Source: Ctenosaura bakeri
Taxonomy: Eukaryota > Chordata > Lepidosauria > Squamata > Iguanidae
Length of the DNA: 64,000 bases
Direction of reading: 5' to 3'
Assembly: GCA_948474755.1 (NCBI GenBank)
Contig: CAOLHI010000615.1
Coordinates: 1-64,000, forward strand
The notes under the pieces were generated by a model. The model had not been told where the DNA came from. It saw only the letters and a program-made list of their open reading frames with translations, and ran no database searches. Both the position numbers and the translations under genes were made by a program. How positions within the stretch are numbered: position 1 is the stretch's first letter; each line of letters starts with the position of its first letter. Positions 1 to 11,343 of the stretch are shown here, one piece after another.

Positions 1-845
1 CACATCTGGTGGGGGTGCAGTAAAAGCCAAAGCTACTGAACGAAAATCAAATCGAGAATGCAAAAGAATCAGAATTCTTCTTCTTCTTGGGTGTGTTGAA
101 ACTGGAGAACCGTGAAGAAAGATGTCTTGAAAAACGAATTTGGCGCGGGGTTACGGCAACCAGGATATCGGAGGGTAACTGCTACTCCAACGGGGGAAGG
201 GCGGGTGGAGAAATTGACAGACATCGCTGAAATAGACAAGCTTCTTTACCGTCTGGAGGGCAAGCCGAATAGCAGATTCTGCTGAGATCGGGCCCCACTC
301 GAAGACTTTTTGCAGACAAATAACGGGATTGATCATGCACCTGGATTCGATGGTTAATTACCTCATAGTTAAATTATTTGCTGACCTTCTATTAAGAGGG
401 ATCTCCAAGGGTTTGATACCCGGGAGATGATGGAAATCGCTCCATCGAACATGGAGATCATTTCAAGGTTTAGTGCCTTGTCTTAGGACTGTGGTGACAA
501 TCCTAACTATGGGAGTCCATGAAGCTGGATTTTACGCATAGAAACTGTTCTTGTGCCATTGCTTTGCCAAAGCTGATTGATGCCTTTAGTCCACTTCAAC
601 TTCGACCACTTACACCCTGTGTTGCTTGAGCAGTTGGTAGTAAGATTCAACAAAGGTAGAACATTAGCTCTGTAGATTGTTAAAAGCAGAACAGAAGCTG
701 CCAACTCAAGGAAAAGTTCATGTTTGCACTTTGCAGAATACAATGTTGCCCACATGGCCCACGTGGGACGGTTAGGGATGTTATATTTTGGGAAGTTACC
801 GGTGTTGTGCTCCTAAATCTACCAGCAAAAAAAAAAAAAAAAAAA
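1..845 (+). mobile_element. L1 3' end, copy A (ORF2 tail, 3' UTR, poly(A))
   Basis: This is the 3' end of an L1-clade non-LTR retrotransposon, cut by the window start. The first 300 bases correspond to the ORF2 C-terminal tail. The remainder matches the 3' UTR of the copies at 6,173-8,063, 24,900-26,790 and 28,234-29,830, ending in a run of A at 827-845. The reading frame is broken, so no functional protein is expected. Confidence 0.75.
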
Positions 846-899
846 TCATGTCAAAAAAAGGAAGCGGAGATTCTTAAGAGAGTTTGTCAGAGGGAGGGT

Positions 900-1363
900 G
901 GATGATGGGGGCTACACAAAAACCTCGGTAGCACCTCCCTCCAGCACTGAGCTCTGGCAAAAAGACAGTTCACCAGAGTCAATTCTTTAAAAATCTCCAA
1001 ACAGCAGAGTTTACTTGCACAGCTTATAAGCGTCCCAGCAGAGTGCTGACATGAGCAGCAAAGCCCTGAAGCCAGGAAAAAGACTCCCACGCCAAGGTTA
1101 TCTTCCAGCAGGAGGTTTTTACTCTTCAGTTACAATACATACAGGATATACAAGTCTCCCACGGAGGTTTCGGCATTCAACAGCAAGCTTGCGTAGCCTC
1201 CGGCCGCTCCTTCAGACATCCAGAGGGGGGCGGTGGGCTAGAACACACCCACTTCTATGCAGGCATCTCTCAAGCAGCTCCAGCAGCCCTTGCGAGAGGT
1301 ATGATGCCACTGGTTACACAACCCAATGGCTCACGCAGGTATTACCTGGAATTGCATCATCCA
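900..1363. mobile_element. LTR-like insert, copy 1
   Basis: About 460 bp bounded by a perfect 9-bp inverted repeat, TGGATGATG ... CATCATCCA, so it begins TG and ends CA like an LTR. Near-identical copies lie at 8,118-8,581 and 27,716-28,181 in the same place within the composite unit. No internal retroviral sequence is attached and no clear target duplication is visible, so a TIR-bounded DNA element remains possible. Read on the minus strand it has a plausible R/U5-like stretch, but no clear AATAAA. Confidence 0.4.
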
Positions 1364-1489
1364 CTGTCTTTCCCAGGTCCCAACTTCAAGGTACATCTTG
1401 TCTCTTTTGTTTGGACTTAAGTTCTGGCCAACCTTTCCTCAAAGATTTTACATACTTGAAAGTGCAACGTTATATTCTTTTTCTTAGTT

Positions 1490-4400
1490 TTTTCTTTTTT
1501 TATTATCATTCTTTATTAAAAAAAACAAATATACAAATAAAACACACCTTATTTCTTATCATTTCATACATTCCATCATTACATTAAATCATACAGATAT
1601 TTAACAAAACGAAGCACAAATTATACATGTATCTTACTGTATCATTACACAATTTAGTATTACCGTTCACAAATATTACATTTTATCTTCTATTTCTTCT
1701 TACTTCCTTCCCTTATTCTTCTACTTAATTTGAGGGTGGTTATTTCTTACTTGTTTCTGACCAGCATTTATTACATTATTCTTTAAACGTTTAATTAACA
1801 CCACTACCTTTCATGTATTTTTGAAGTTTACTCTCAAATCCATAATCCTGAGTTTCTAATTTTATAAGTCTCTTTAATTTTCTCCTCCCCATTGGGCCTC
1901 CGAGAGGGGTTTGACTAAATTCCATTCTTCAGTAATTAACTTTTTTGGTCTGTCATTTATAATTGATGTGAGCTCATCCAGTTCCCATAAGTCATATAAT
2001 TTCCAAAGCCAATCTTCTATCGACGGTATTTCTTTCGACTTCCATAGTTTGGCAAATACCAATCTTGCTGCTGTTACCATAAAAATCATCATTTTCCTCA
2101 AAGAATTCTTTGTAAAATATTGTTCGTCCCAAATATTTAATAAATATATTTCTGGACTTTTAGGAAACTTAATTTGTAATGCGTTGGTAATACAGCCATG
2201 TATCTTATTCCAAAATTCTTTAGCTTTATCACATGTCCACCATAGGTGGTAAAAAGTTCCTTTCCTTGTACACTTCCAACAAGTATCTTTCATATTCTTA
2301 TTTATTTTAGCGACTCATACCGGTGTGTAATACCATCGATAGAAGAGCTTATAATAATTCTCTCTTAAATTAATATTGACACAGTACCTCTTCACATCTT
2401 TCCAAGCACTTTCCCATTTCTGCAACAGAATTGGATGGTCCAAATTCTTTGCCCATTCTATCATATTCTCTTTAACTATTTCATCTCCCATATACCAACC
2501 TAATAACAATTTGTATATTTTACCCACCAAATGATCTAGACCCGGTTTTAACAATCTATCAAATTCTTTCTCTCTTATTTCAATTCCTTGCGTTTTCTTA
2601 TCCATTTTAAATCTTTCCTCCAGTTGCCTTTGTAATAAGCAATGAGAGATAATACCAACCTTTGCTAAGTCCTCTTTGTTTTTCTAAATTACATTTTCTC
2701 CCTGTATTTTTAATAAGTCTCGATAAATTATACAATTAATAAGTCGGGGCTTTTCTCTTCTATAAAACGCCTCATGCGTAGAGACCCACAGTGGTATTTT
2801 CCCATACAATTTATTTTTATATTGTGTCCAAACTTTCAATAATGTTCTTCTTATAACATGATTGTTAAATTCCTTGTTTACCTTTACTTTATCGTACCAC
2901 AGATAGGCATGCCACCCGAAATAGAGATCTGCCCCTTCTAAATTTAATAATCTCATATTGTCTAATTTAATCCAATCCATAATCCAACAAAGGCAACTGG
3001 CATGGAAATACAATTTCAAATCTGGTAGTCCAAATCCCCCTCTTTCTTGTACGTCTTTTAACACCTTCCATCTTATTCTCGGTTTTTTACCATTCCACAC
3101 AAATTTCGATAAGTCTTTTTTCCATTGATTAAAAGGTGTATTATTCACAATGATCGGTAAATTTTGAAACAAAAATATCATCTTTGGTAAAATATTCATT
3201 TTAATTGCTGCAATTCTTCCCATCAAAGATAAGTCTAGTTTTGTCCATGTTTTTAAACTTTCTTTTACCTCTCCCCAAATTTTCTTATAATTGTTATCAA
3301 ACAAGTCTGTACTCTTATCAGTAATAGTAATTCCCAAATACTGTACTTTCTTTGATATTTTAAAATTAGTTAAACCTTCAATCTCCAACTCTTCCTGTTT
3401 TTCAATATTCTTAGTTAACATTGCTGTCTTTTCCATGTTTACCTTAAAGCCTGCAAGTCTTCCAAATTCATCAAAAACCTTGATCAATCTTGACACACTT
3501 TCCATCGGATTATCTAATATTACCACAAGGTCATCTGCGAATACTCTTAACTTGTACATTTGATTTCCAATCCTTACTCCTTTTATTTCTTCATCCCATC
3601 TAATCTTATTATTCAACATTTCTATTACCATTATGAAAATTAAGGGGGATAAAGGGCACCCTTGTCTCATACCCTTCTTTATCTCAAATTTCTCTGACTT
3701 TTCCCCATTTATAATCACTCTTGCAGTCTGATTATTATATATCATTTTAACCCAATCAATAAATCTTTTCCCCATATCCACCTTTTCCAAAATTTCGATT
3801 ATAAATTTCCATTTCACATTATCAAAAGCCTTTTTGGCATCTACAAAAACCAGTCCTAATTTCTTCTCATTATGTTTATGATAATATTCTATTATGTCCA
3901 ATATTATTTTTACATTTTCTTTTATTGACCTTCCCGGTAGAAATCCATTTTGGTCCTCATGAATCCAAGTTTTTAAAATTTTCTTTAGTCTCTCAGCCAG
4001 AATGGATGTGAATATCTTATAATCTATATTTAATAAAGATATTGGCCTATAATTTTTCACCTCTAATTTGTCTTTGCCCTCTTTTGGTATCAACGTAATT
4101 GTTGCCTCTCCCCATGTATCTGGTCTGCTCTCAATTTCTAATTCATTGAAAAGTTGGTAAAGAGGTTCGATCAATTGTTCTTGGAATTCCTTATAATATC
4201 TTGCTGTGCAACCATCAGGTCCTGGTGTTCTCCCTACCTTTAATCTCTGAATTGCCATTCTTATTTTTGTCTTCGATATAGGTTTACATAACTCTGTTTT
4301 TTGATCTTCTTGGATTTGAGTTATTTTAAGTTCATCTAAATATTTTTACACTTGTTGGGTGTATTCCTCTGTATCCTATGGGTCATCGAACAAGTTTTTG

Positions 4401-4806
4401 TAATATTCTTGAAACATATGTTTAATTTTCCTTTGTTCTCTTAATATCTTGTCCCCTGTTTTAATTTCCGTAATTAATCTTCTCTCATTTTCTTTCTTCA
4501 ACCTATAAGCCAACCATTTTCCAATTTTGTTGGCATGCTCAAAGAATCTCTGTCGAGTATACTTTATCTTCTTTTCAATTTCCAATCTTTCTTCCGTAGC
4601 CAATTGTTTTTGTAAAATTTTTACTTCTCTTAATAACTTTGTATTATTTGGCTCTTTCTTCAACTCTTCCTCTTTTACTTTAATTTATACCATTATACTT
4701 TGAATTTTTTGATTCTTCATCTTTTTCTTGTAAGCATCATATTTCAGGAAAATACCCCTTATTACTGCTTTTCCTGCAAACCATACAGTCTTATTTTTCA
4801 TATCGA
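1490..4806 (-). mobile_element. L1 retrotransposon, 5'-truncated, inserted in left arm
   Basis: A 3.3-kb minus-strand L1. Its 3' end is the T-rich stretch at about 1,483-1,510. Its 5' end near 4,806 abuts the linker that continues without interruption in the other arm. Comparison with the unfilled site at about 27,580-27,590 on the opposite strand (TTAGTTTTTTC then GTATCGAGACAGG) brackets the insertion to within a few bases. Upstream endonuclease sequence is missing, so this is a normal 5' truncation. It must be younger than the arm duplication or be specific to one arm. Confidence 0.88.
1874..4663 (-). pseudogene. L1 ORF2 pseudogene (reverse transcriptase and C-terminal domain)
   Basis: Three minus-strand reading blocks cover the ORF2 product. 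4,663-4,376 is the charged linker upstream of the RT. 4,258-2,684 (524 codons) is the RT and thumb, with TPGPDG, the ENGFLPGRS-type box (here DQNGFLPGRS), GMRQGCPLSPLIF and the catalytic FADD box. 2,605-1,874 is the C-terminal domain with the Cys-rich CWKC...WWTC knuckle. The blocks are separated by stops and frame changes at about 4,260-4,375, 2,605-2,684 and 2,293-2,315, so it is not translatable as one protein. The RT catalytic box itself is intact, which argues for a fairly young insertion. Confidence 0.9.
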
Positions 4807-6172
4807 GACAGGTGCGAAGACTCATGTGTATTTCTTACTTGTTCTTTTTTTTTAAGCTTAATGGTGTAGTTAGTTTAAAGGGCTTGAGGTCAGAATCCTA
4901 TGATTCCCTGAGGATAATGGATGACCTTTCGCAACATATTAAGAGGAAGTCAGAAAAGGCACTACAAGAATGTCCAGTTACCCCTGTAGTTACTTTACAC
5001 TTACCTTCTAGTTACCTTATGGTTACTCTGTCATTACTCGGTAGTTACTCTACAGTTCCTGCATAGGACTGAAGTCAGAATCCTAGGATTACATGATGAG
5101 AATGGATGAACTTTCCCAACATATGAAGGGGAAGTCAGAAAAGGCACAACAAGAATGTCCAGTTACCCCCATAATTACTTTACAGTTTCCTTAGAGTTAC
5201 TTTATGGTTACTCTGTGGTTACTCGGTAATTACTCTATGGTTACTGCATAGGACTGAGGTCAGAATCCTAGGATTACATGATGAGAATGGATGAACTTTC
5301 CCAACATAATAAAGGGAAGTCAGAAAAGGCACTACAAGAATGTCCAGTTCCTCCATAGTTAATAATAGTTACATTGCTGTTACTTTTCCGTTACTCGACA
5401 GTTACTTTACAATTACTCTGCAGTTACTTTGCAGTTACTCTGTAGTTACTCCCTAGGATTGAGGTCAGAATCCTAGGATTACATGATGAGAATGGACAAA
5501 CTTTCCCAACATAATAAAAGAAAGTCAGAAAAGGCACTACAAGAATGTCCAGTTACCCCTGTAGTTACTTTAAACTTACCTTCTAGTTACCTTATGGTTA
5601 CTCTGTCGTTACTCGGTAGTTACTCTACAGTTCCTCCATAAGACTGAAGTCAGAATCCTAGGATTACATGATGAGAATGGATGAACTTTCCCAGCATATG
5701 AAGGGGAAGTCAGAAAAGGCACTACAAGAATCTCCAGTTACCCCCATAATTACTTTACAGTTCCCTTAGAGATACTTTATGCTTACTCTGTGGTTACTCT
5801 GTAATTACTCTATTGTTACTGCATAGGATTGAGGTCAGAATCCTGGGATTACATGATGAGAATGGACAAACTTTCCCAACATAATAAAGGGAAGTCAGAA
5901 AAGGCACTACAAGAATGTCCAGTTACTCCATAGTTACTTATAGTTACTTTGCTGTTACTTTTCAGTTACTCGACAGTTATTTTACAGTTACTCTGCAGTT
6001 ACTTTCTAGTTACTCTGTAGCTACTCGCTAGGATTGAGGTCAGAATCCTAGGATTACATGATGAGAATGGATGAACTTTCCCAACATATTAAGGGGAATC
6101 TAGATAAGGCACTAGAAGAATGTCCCGTTACTCCACAGTTTCTGCCCCCCAACTCTTGCTCTGCCCCCCAAC
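4806..6172 (+). repeat. VNTR array: ~180-205 bp units containing GTTACTC sub-repeats
   Basis: The phrase GAGGTCAGAATCCTAGGAT recurs at about 4,887, 5,069, 5,252, 5,459, 5,643, 5,829 and 6,034. The spacings are 182, 183, 207, 184, 186 and 205 bp. The second half of each unit is made of shorter AGTTACTCYATAGTTACT repeats of about 11 bp. The array ends at a GCCCCCCAAC doublet (6,143-6,172) that joins directly to L1 sequence. Confidence 0.85.
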
Positions 6173-8063
6173 CCCAAATTAAAACAAAGAAACCTCAATA
6201 GCTGGGGCATGCTGAACTTGTCAATCTTGGGCAGAAAGTCCGTTATTAAGTTGAACGTCTTGCCCAAAATCTCGCTCTTCTTTCAAATGGTTCCGGTGCT
6301 TGTGCCCAAAACATGGTTTGTGCAATGTCCAATAGATGGAAGGAAAATTGTCTGGAAGGGCAAGAAACCCACAATATGTGATCAGCCAGTGACAGATTTA
6401 AGGTGCAGAGGTGGTTTTGCCATCCCAGATCTAGATAGATATTATCCTGTGGCATGTTTGACTTGCTTAAGAGACTGGATTTTGCTTAAGAATACCGAAC
6501 TTTTGTTACTAGAGGGGCGTGACCTGCATTTTGTCGGGCATGCTTTCCTCTGGCCCCAAAAGGCAAGTGTCCAGTGATCTTTTTTAAATCACATGCTTTG
6601 CGAATCTTTCTTTAAGGTTTGGGATCGATAGAAATGGGTATTTTACTCTAAGTGGCCATCCGGGCTTTCTCCTTTGGATGCCCACTCTATCAAAGAATCA
6701 ATGAAACATGGAGTTGGGTGGACTTATAAAGACCTTCTGAAAAAATCAGACTCTTAGCAAATGAAAGAAAGACAGGAATTGTTGGAAGACGGGATAGACA
6801 TTCAATCTTTCCCTGATTTGAAAGGAGTTAACAAAGTCAAAGAAGACCTTAAAGTCAAAGGTGCAGATCTGAAGATGACACACTTTGAAGCATGTTTACT
6901 CAAGGGAGAAAAAAGATTGTTGTCTAAACGGTGTGTAAGCCTATTAAGAATAAACCCAGAAGAGGAGACGGTGAAAGATTGTAGGATCTAATGAGCCGAA
7001 GATTCTGGACAGAATACTTTATTGGAAGACTGGGAAAGGATCTGGAGAAACAACCTATATTATACGAGCTCATATGACCTCCAAGAAAACTTGTTAGAAA
7101 TGATGTATAGAGGGCATCTCTCACCAGTTAGAATGGCTCAAATGGAGAAAGGTTCCGTAAACACCTGCCGGAAGTGTAACAAGCAGACTGGAACATTCTA
7201 CCGCCTCTGGTGGGGGTGCAGTAAAAGCCAAAGCTACTGAATGAACATCAAATCGAGAATGCAAAAGATTTTGAAGATCAAAATCAGACCGAGATCAGAA
7301 TTCTTCTTCTTGGGTGTGTTGAAACTGGAGAACGGGGAAGAAAGACATCTTTAAAAAAAGGGATTTGGCGCGTGGTTACGGCAGCCAGGATCTTGGAGGG
7401 TAACTGCTACTCCAACGGGGGAAGAGCGGGTGGAGAAATTGACAGACATCGCTGAAATAGACAAGCTTCTTTACCGTCTGGAGGGCAAGCCGAATAGCAG
7501 ATTCTGCTGAGATCGGGCCCCACTCGAAGACTTTTTGCAGACAAAGAACGGGATTGATCATGCACCTGGATTCGATGGTTAATTACCCCATAGTTAAATT
7601 ATTTGCTGACCTTCTGTTAAGAGGGATCTCCAAGGGTTTGATACCCGGGAGATGATGGAAATCGCTCCATCGAACATGGAGATTATTACAAGGTTTGGTG
7701 CCTTGTCTTAGGACTGTGGTGACAAGTCTAACTATGGGAGTCCATGAAGCTGGATTTTACGCGTAGAAACTGTTATTGTGCCATTGCTTTGCCAAAGCGG
7801 ATTGATGCCTTTAGTCCACTTGAACTTCCACCACTTACACCCTGTGTTGCTTGAGCAGTTGGTAGTAAGATTCAACAAAGGTAGAACATTAGCTCTGTAG
7901 ATTGTTAAAAGCAGAACGGAAACTGCCAACTCAAGGAAAAGTTCATGTTTGCACTTTGCAGAATACAATGTTGCCCACATGGCCCACATGGGACGGTTAG
8001 GGATGTTATATTTTGGGAACTTACCGGTGTTGTGCTCCTAAGTCTACCAGCAAAAAAAAAAAA
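6173..8063 (+). mobile_element. L1 3' end, copy B (ORF2 C-terminal part, 3' UTR, poly(A))
   Basis: 5'-truncated L1 of a family different from the one at 1,490-4,806. 6,209-6,577 reads as the conserved ORF2 segment LSILGRKSVIKLNVLPK through the GRDLHFVGHAFLW region. 7,022-7,240 carries the Cys knuckle CRKC...WWGC. The tail near 7,300-7,420 encodes the last ORF2 residues. Stops and frameshifts lie between the blocks. The 3' UTR runs to a poly(A) at 8,052-8,063. The 5' truncation point is the same as in copy C (about 26,790), showing that the two share one ancestral junction. Confidence 0.85.
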
Positions 8064-8117
8064 TCATGTCCAAAAAAGCAAATGGAGATTCTTAAGAGAG
8101 TTTGTCAGAGGGAGGGT

Positions 8118-8581
8118 GGATGATGGGGGCTACACAAAAACGTCGGTAGCACCTCCCTCCAGCACTGAGCTCTGTCAAAAGGACAGTTCACCAGAGTCAA
8201 CTCTTTAAAAATCTCCAAACAGCAGAGTTTACTTGCACAGCTTATAAGCATCCCAGCAGAGTGCTGACATGAGCAGCAAAGCCCTGAAGCCAGGAAAAAG
8301 ACTCCCACGCCAAGCTTATCTTCCAGCAGGAGGTTTTTACTCTTCAGTTACAATACATACAGGATATACAAGTCTCCAACGGAGGTTTCGGCATTCAACA
8401 GCAAGCTGGCGTAGCCTCCGGCCCCTCCTTCAGACATCCAGAGGGGGGCGGTGGGCTAGAACACACCCACTTCTGTGCAGGCATCTCTCCAGCAACTCCA
8501 GCAACCCTTGTGAGAGGTATGATGCAACTGGTTACACAACCCAATGACTCACGCAGGTATTACCTGGGATTGCATCATTCA
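8118..8581. mobile_element. LTR-like insert, copy 2
   Basis: Same element as 900-1,363, with one mismatch in its right terminal repeat (CATCATTCA). It is flanked on both sides by similar sequence: an A-rich run, then GGAGATTCTTAAGAGAG at about 8,085 and GGAGATTATTAAGAGAG at about 8,700. A local duplication seems to have accompanied it. The insert is absent from the matching position of copy C (about 24,900). Confidence 0.4.
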
Positions 8582-8940
8582 TTTGGGGTGTGAATTTGAC
8601 AGAGTAAAGTTGGAGGAGTAGAGTTGGAGGAGTAAAGTTGGAGTATTAAATTTGTGTTCCTTAAGTCAACCAGCAAAAATATAACTATTTTTTAAAAAAA
8701 AGGAGATTATTAAGAGAGTTTACATATTTAAATTTACAACTTTGTGTTCTTTTTCTTAGGTTTTTAGTATCTAGACGGATGCGAAGACTCATGTATATTT
8801 CTTATTGATTCTTTTTTTTAAGCTTCATGGTTTACTTAGACTAAAGGGACTGAGGTTAGAATCATATGATTACATGATGATAATGAATGTACTTTCTGAA
8901 CATATTAAGGGCAATTCAGAAAAAAGCACTAAAATAATGG
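8582..8940 (+). repeat. Short 14-bp repeat patch and linker
   Basis: 8,590-8,645 holds three or four copies of a TTGGAGGAGTAAAG unit, the same 14-bp theme as the large minisatellite starting at 13,385. 8,740-8,900 is the linker TTCTTTTTCTTAG ... GCGAAGACTCATG shared by all four composite units. No coding potential was seen. Confidence 0.6.
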
Positions 8941-9620
8941 CAAAAGTTATTCTAAGGTTACTTTGTAGTTATTCTATAGTTACACCATAAATTCAAGTTA
9001 GTTACTCTTAGTTACTCTATAGTTACCTTATAGTTACTCTGAGTTCCTACAAATTTACTTTATAGTTAGTCCAAGTTACTTTATAGTTACTCCACAGTTA
9101 TGAGTTAGTTACTCCAAGTTGTTCTGAGTTACTCCATAGTTATTCTCGGTTACTCTATGGTTTCTCTGTAGTTACTAGTTAGTTACTTCATAGTTACTAG
9201 TTACTCTATTACTCTGAGTTACTCCAAAGTTACTTTTAGTTATTCCAAATTACTCTATAGTTACTCTATAGTTACTTCATAGTTCGTAGTTACTTTTTAG
9301 TTATTCTAAATTACTCCATAGTTACTCTGTAGTTACTTCATAGTTCCTAGTTAACTACTCCATAGTTACTCTGAGTTACTCCATAGTTACTCTCAGTTAC
9401 TCCATTACTTTGTGTACTCTGTTACTCCAGTTACTTTGTAGTTTCTTCATAGTTACTTATTAGTTACTTTATAATTATACTTTATAATTACTAGTTAGTT
9501 ACTCCAATTCTAGTCTTTCTCTTTAGTCTACTCCTAGTTTACTCTGATTTTATTCCTTGTTTACTCCAATGTTACTCTTTACTCCGATTTTATTCTGACT
9601 TTACTCTAAGTTTACTCTAA
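8940..9620 (+). repeat. Degenerate GTTACTC short tandem array
   Basis: About 680 bp of imperfect AGTTACTCYATAGTTACT repeats with unit about 11 bp, drifting into TTTACTCTGATTTTATTC-like repeats by 9,530. The corresponding array in the right arm is 24,430-24,640, on the other strand. It ends two bases before the SPIN-type terminus. Confidence 0.8.
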
Positions 9621-9739
9621 GTCAGCGGTTCTCAACCTATGGGTCGCGACCCCTTTGGGGGTCAAATACGTATTTCCGATGGTCTTAGGCTCCATTCCCT
9701 CCTCGGTGGTGGTGCCCCCTTTGAAGTACCTCACTAAAG

Positions 9740-10824
9740 AAAATTTTCTTGGCATCGAGCAAGAGTGAGTTGGGAATCTCCGACCAGCCACTCCGAGGCT
9801 CAAACAAAGCTAAAAACATCTAGTATAGGGAAGTCTGAGAAGGCAAGAATTAAAAAGAAGGTGAAAGGAAAATTACCTGGTAATGCAGTTAAGTCTGTTG
9901 AGGGTGGGGAAGGGCTCCCAACCGCTCCTTTAACTTCCGGTCGCCATGTTGAAAAGAGGCCGTGTTCAGAAAGCAAGGGAGGGGGCTAGGAGAGGAAAGA
10001 GCTCTCCTGACCAATCCAAGCTCGCCAGCAACACAATCAATCACACTCAAGCATGTGGCAGCCTCTGCCAGGAGAAACGGCCGCCTCTCCATCAGCAGTT
10101 CCTTGCCCTTCGGTATGAGCAAATACAGTAGCACAGGGCAATTTAGCATTGTGTATGGTGTCATTATTCACTAGGAGTCAAACTGCAATGCCTATGGAAG
10201 GTAAAGAAGTAAGATTTGGACCTCCTGTGTCCTCCATGTCTTCCCAGGGGAACGTGTCTGGGTGTAGTAGGGAGGTGATAAGACAAATGATGGCTGAAGA
10301 AATGGGGGTGCCTGTTAATAGGCAAACAATATGAGTGAAATGATTTCACAAAATACATAACCAGTTTAAAAAATGTATTGCAAGTTGGACAATTCATTGA
10401 ATTTGAATGTAATGTCATTATTAAGCAGTCAACAAACTACTTCAATGAATCCTTCATTTTCACGTGATTTTCCTGATGATACAAAAGTTATTCAAGCTGA
10501 ATCAAATGATGCTGGTGTGTGTTCACCAAAAAAGTCTACCTGTAGGTCCAAAGTCAAGGAATCTGCTTTGTCACACTCTGAACAAATCCACACTGAATCT
10601 GAAAGTGATGAGGATCCAGATTTGGCAGATCCTCATGGGGATAATGACTCTAAATCAGATGGTTCTATATCCGAGGAGGAGGATGCAGAAGATAATAATA
10701 AAGTGAGATTATTTTCCTCAGATTCTTTTTTTTTTTAATAATTTTTATTGATTATATACCAAAAAAACAAAAACAAAAAATTAAAACACCATGTGTTGGT
10801 ACATAATAGTGGAGCAAAAAACAA

Positions 10825-10882
<58 letters not shown>

Positions 10883-11343
10883 TACAAACTTACATTATTA
10901 TTTTTCTCTTTTACCCTTAAAATCATAAACTTATTCAGCTTATTCTATATCATACTACTTGTATATTTTTGTTACCTATCTTTAATTCTTATTCTCATTA
11001 TACTCATTTTTATTATAATAGTTTCATTCTTAATTTTATATTTTTCACTTCCACTTAAACTATTACTATTACTAAATATAATCTTATTACTTAACATAAC
11101 GAACTATCTCTAAAGGTAACCATTCCCCAAAGCCATTTACCTTTTAACTTTTTTTTTTTTTAGATTCTTTTAAAAATTTGCTGGAAAAGGTGTTGGTAAC
11201 TCTGGGACTGGACAGTCTGGAGAGGGCCAGTTCAGATATTGATAGAAACAAGAATGTTGCATCAATTGTAAGGAATAAGCCTACAAAATCTACTGTTATT
11301 CCCATGCCAGATTTATTTTTGGATTTAATTCAGTCTGAATGCA
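9740..11343 (+). pseudogene. DIRS-like ORF1 (gag-like) fragment
   Basis: Broken reading frames resembling the ORF1 region of the DIRS-like element at 56,463-63,210. Both share a segment of the form LEKVLVTLGL followed some 35 residues later by IPMPDLFLDLIQ (here about 11,180-11,330; in the other copy about 58,050-58,215). 10,373-10,738 encodes an acidic, Ser/Asp/Glu-rich stretch. The frame is interrupted by an L1 tail insertion at 10,730-11,161 and is cut off at about 11,344 by a second L1. RT and recombinase regions are missing. Confidence 0.6.
10730..11161 (-). mobile_element. L1 3' tail insertion with 10-bp target duplication
   Basis: A T-rich start and (AAT)n microsatellite (about 10,826-10,880) fit a minus-strand L1 3' UTR fragment. 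It is flanked by direct repeats AGATTCTTTT at 10,720-10,729 and 11,162-11,171. Removing it would rejoin the DIRS ORF1 frame, which supports an insertion into that ORF. The short ORFs of isoleucine repeats here are translations of the microsatellite. Confidence 0.7.

Larger units (their letters stand above)
1..9620 (+). repeat. Left arm of inverted duplication
   Basis: This block repeats, in opposite orientation, at 24,430-29,475. The order of parts is the same: L1 3' end with poly(A), an LTR-like 460-bp insert, a linker containing TTCTTTTTCTTAG and GCGAAGACTCATG, a VNTR, a second L1 3' end, a second linker and a second VNTR. Sequence identity looks high by eye (roughly 90% or more in the L1 tails). 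The left arm differs by an L1 insertion at 1,490-4,806 and by a longer VNTR. The arm is cut by the window start, so its true outer edge is unknown. Confidence 0.75.

Noticed and set aside
1911..3563. Plus-strand ORFs across 1,911-3,563
   Set aside because: They are antisense to the L1 ORF2 on the minus strand and show no family resemblance.
10735..11113. ORFs of repeated isoleucine
   Set aside because: Translation of an (AAT)n/(ATT)n microsatellite in an L1 tail.
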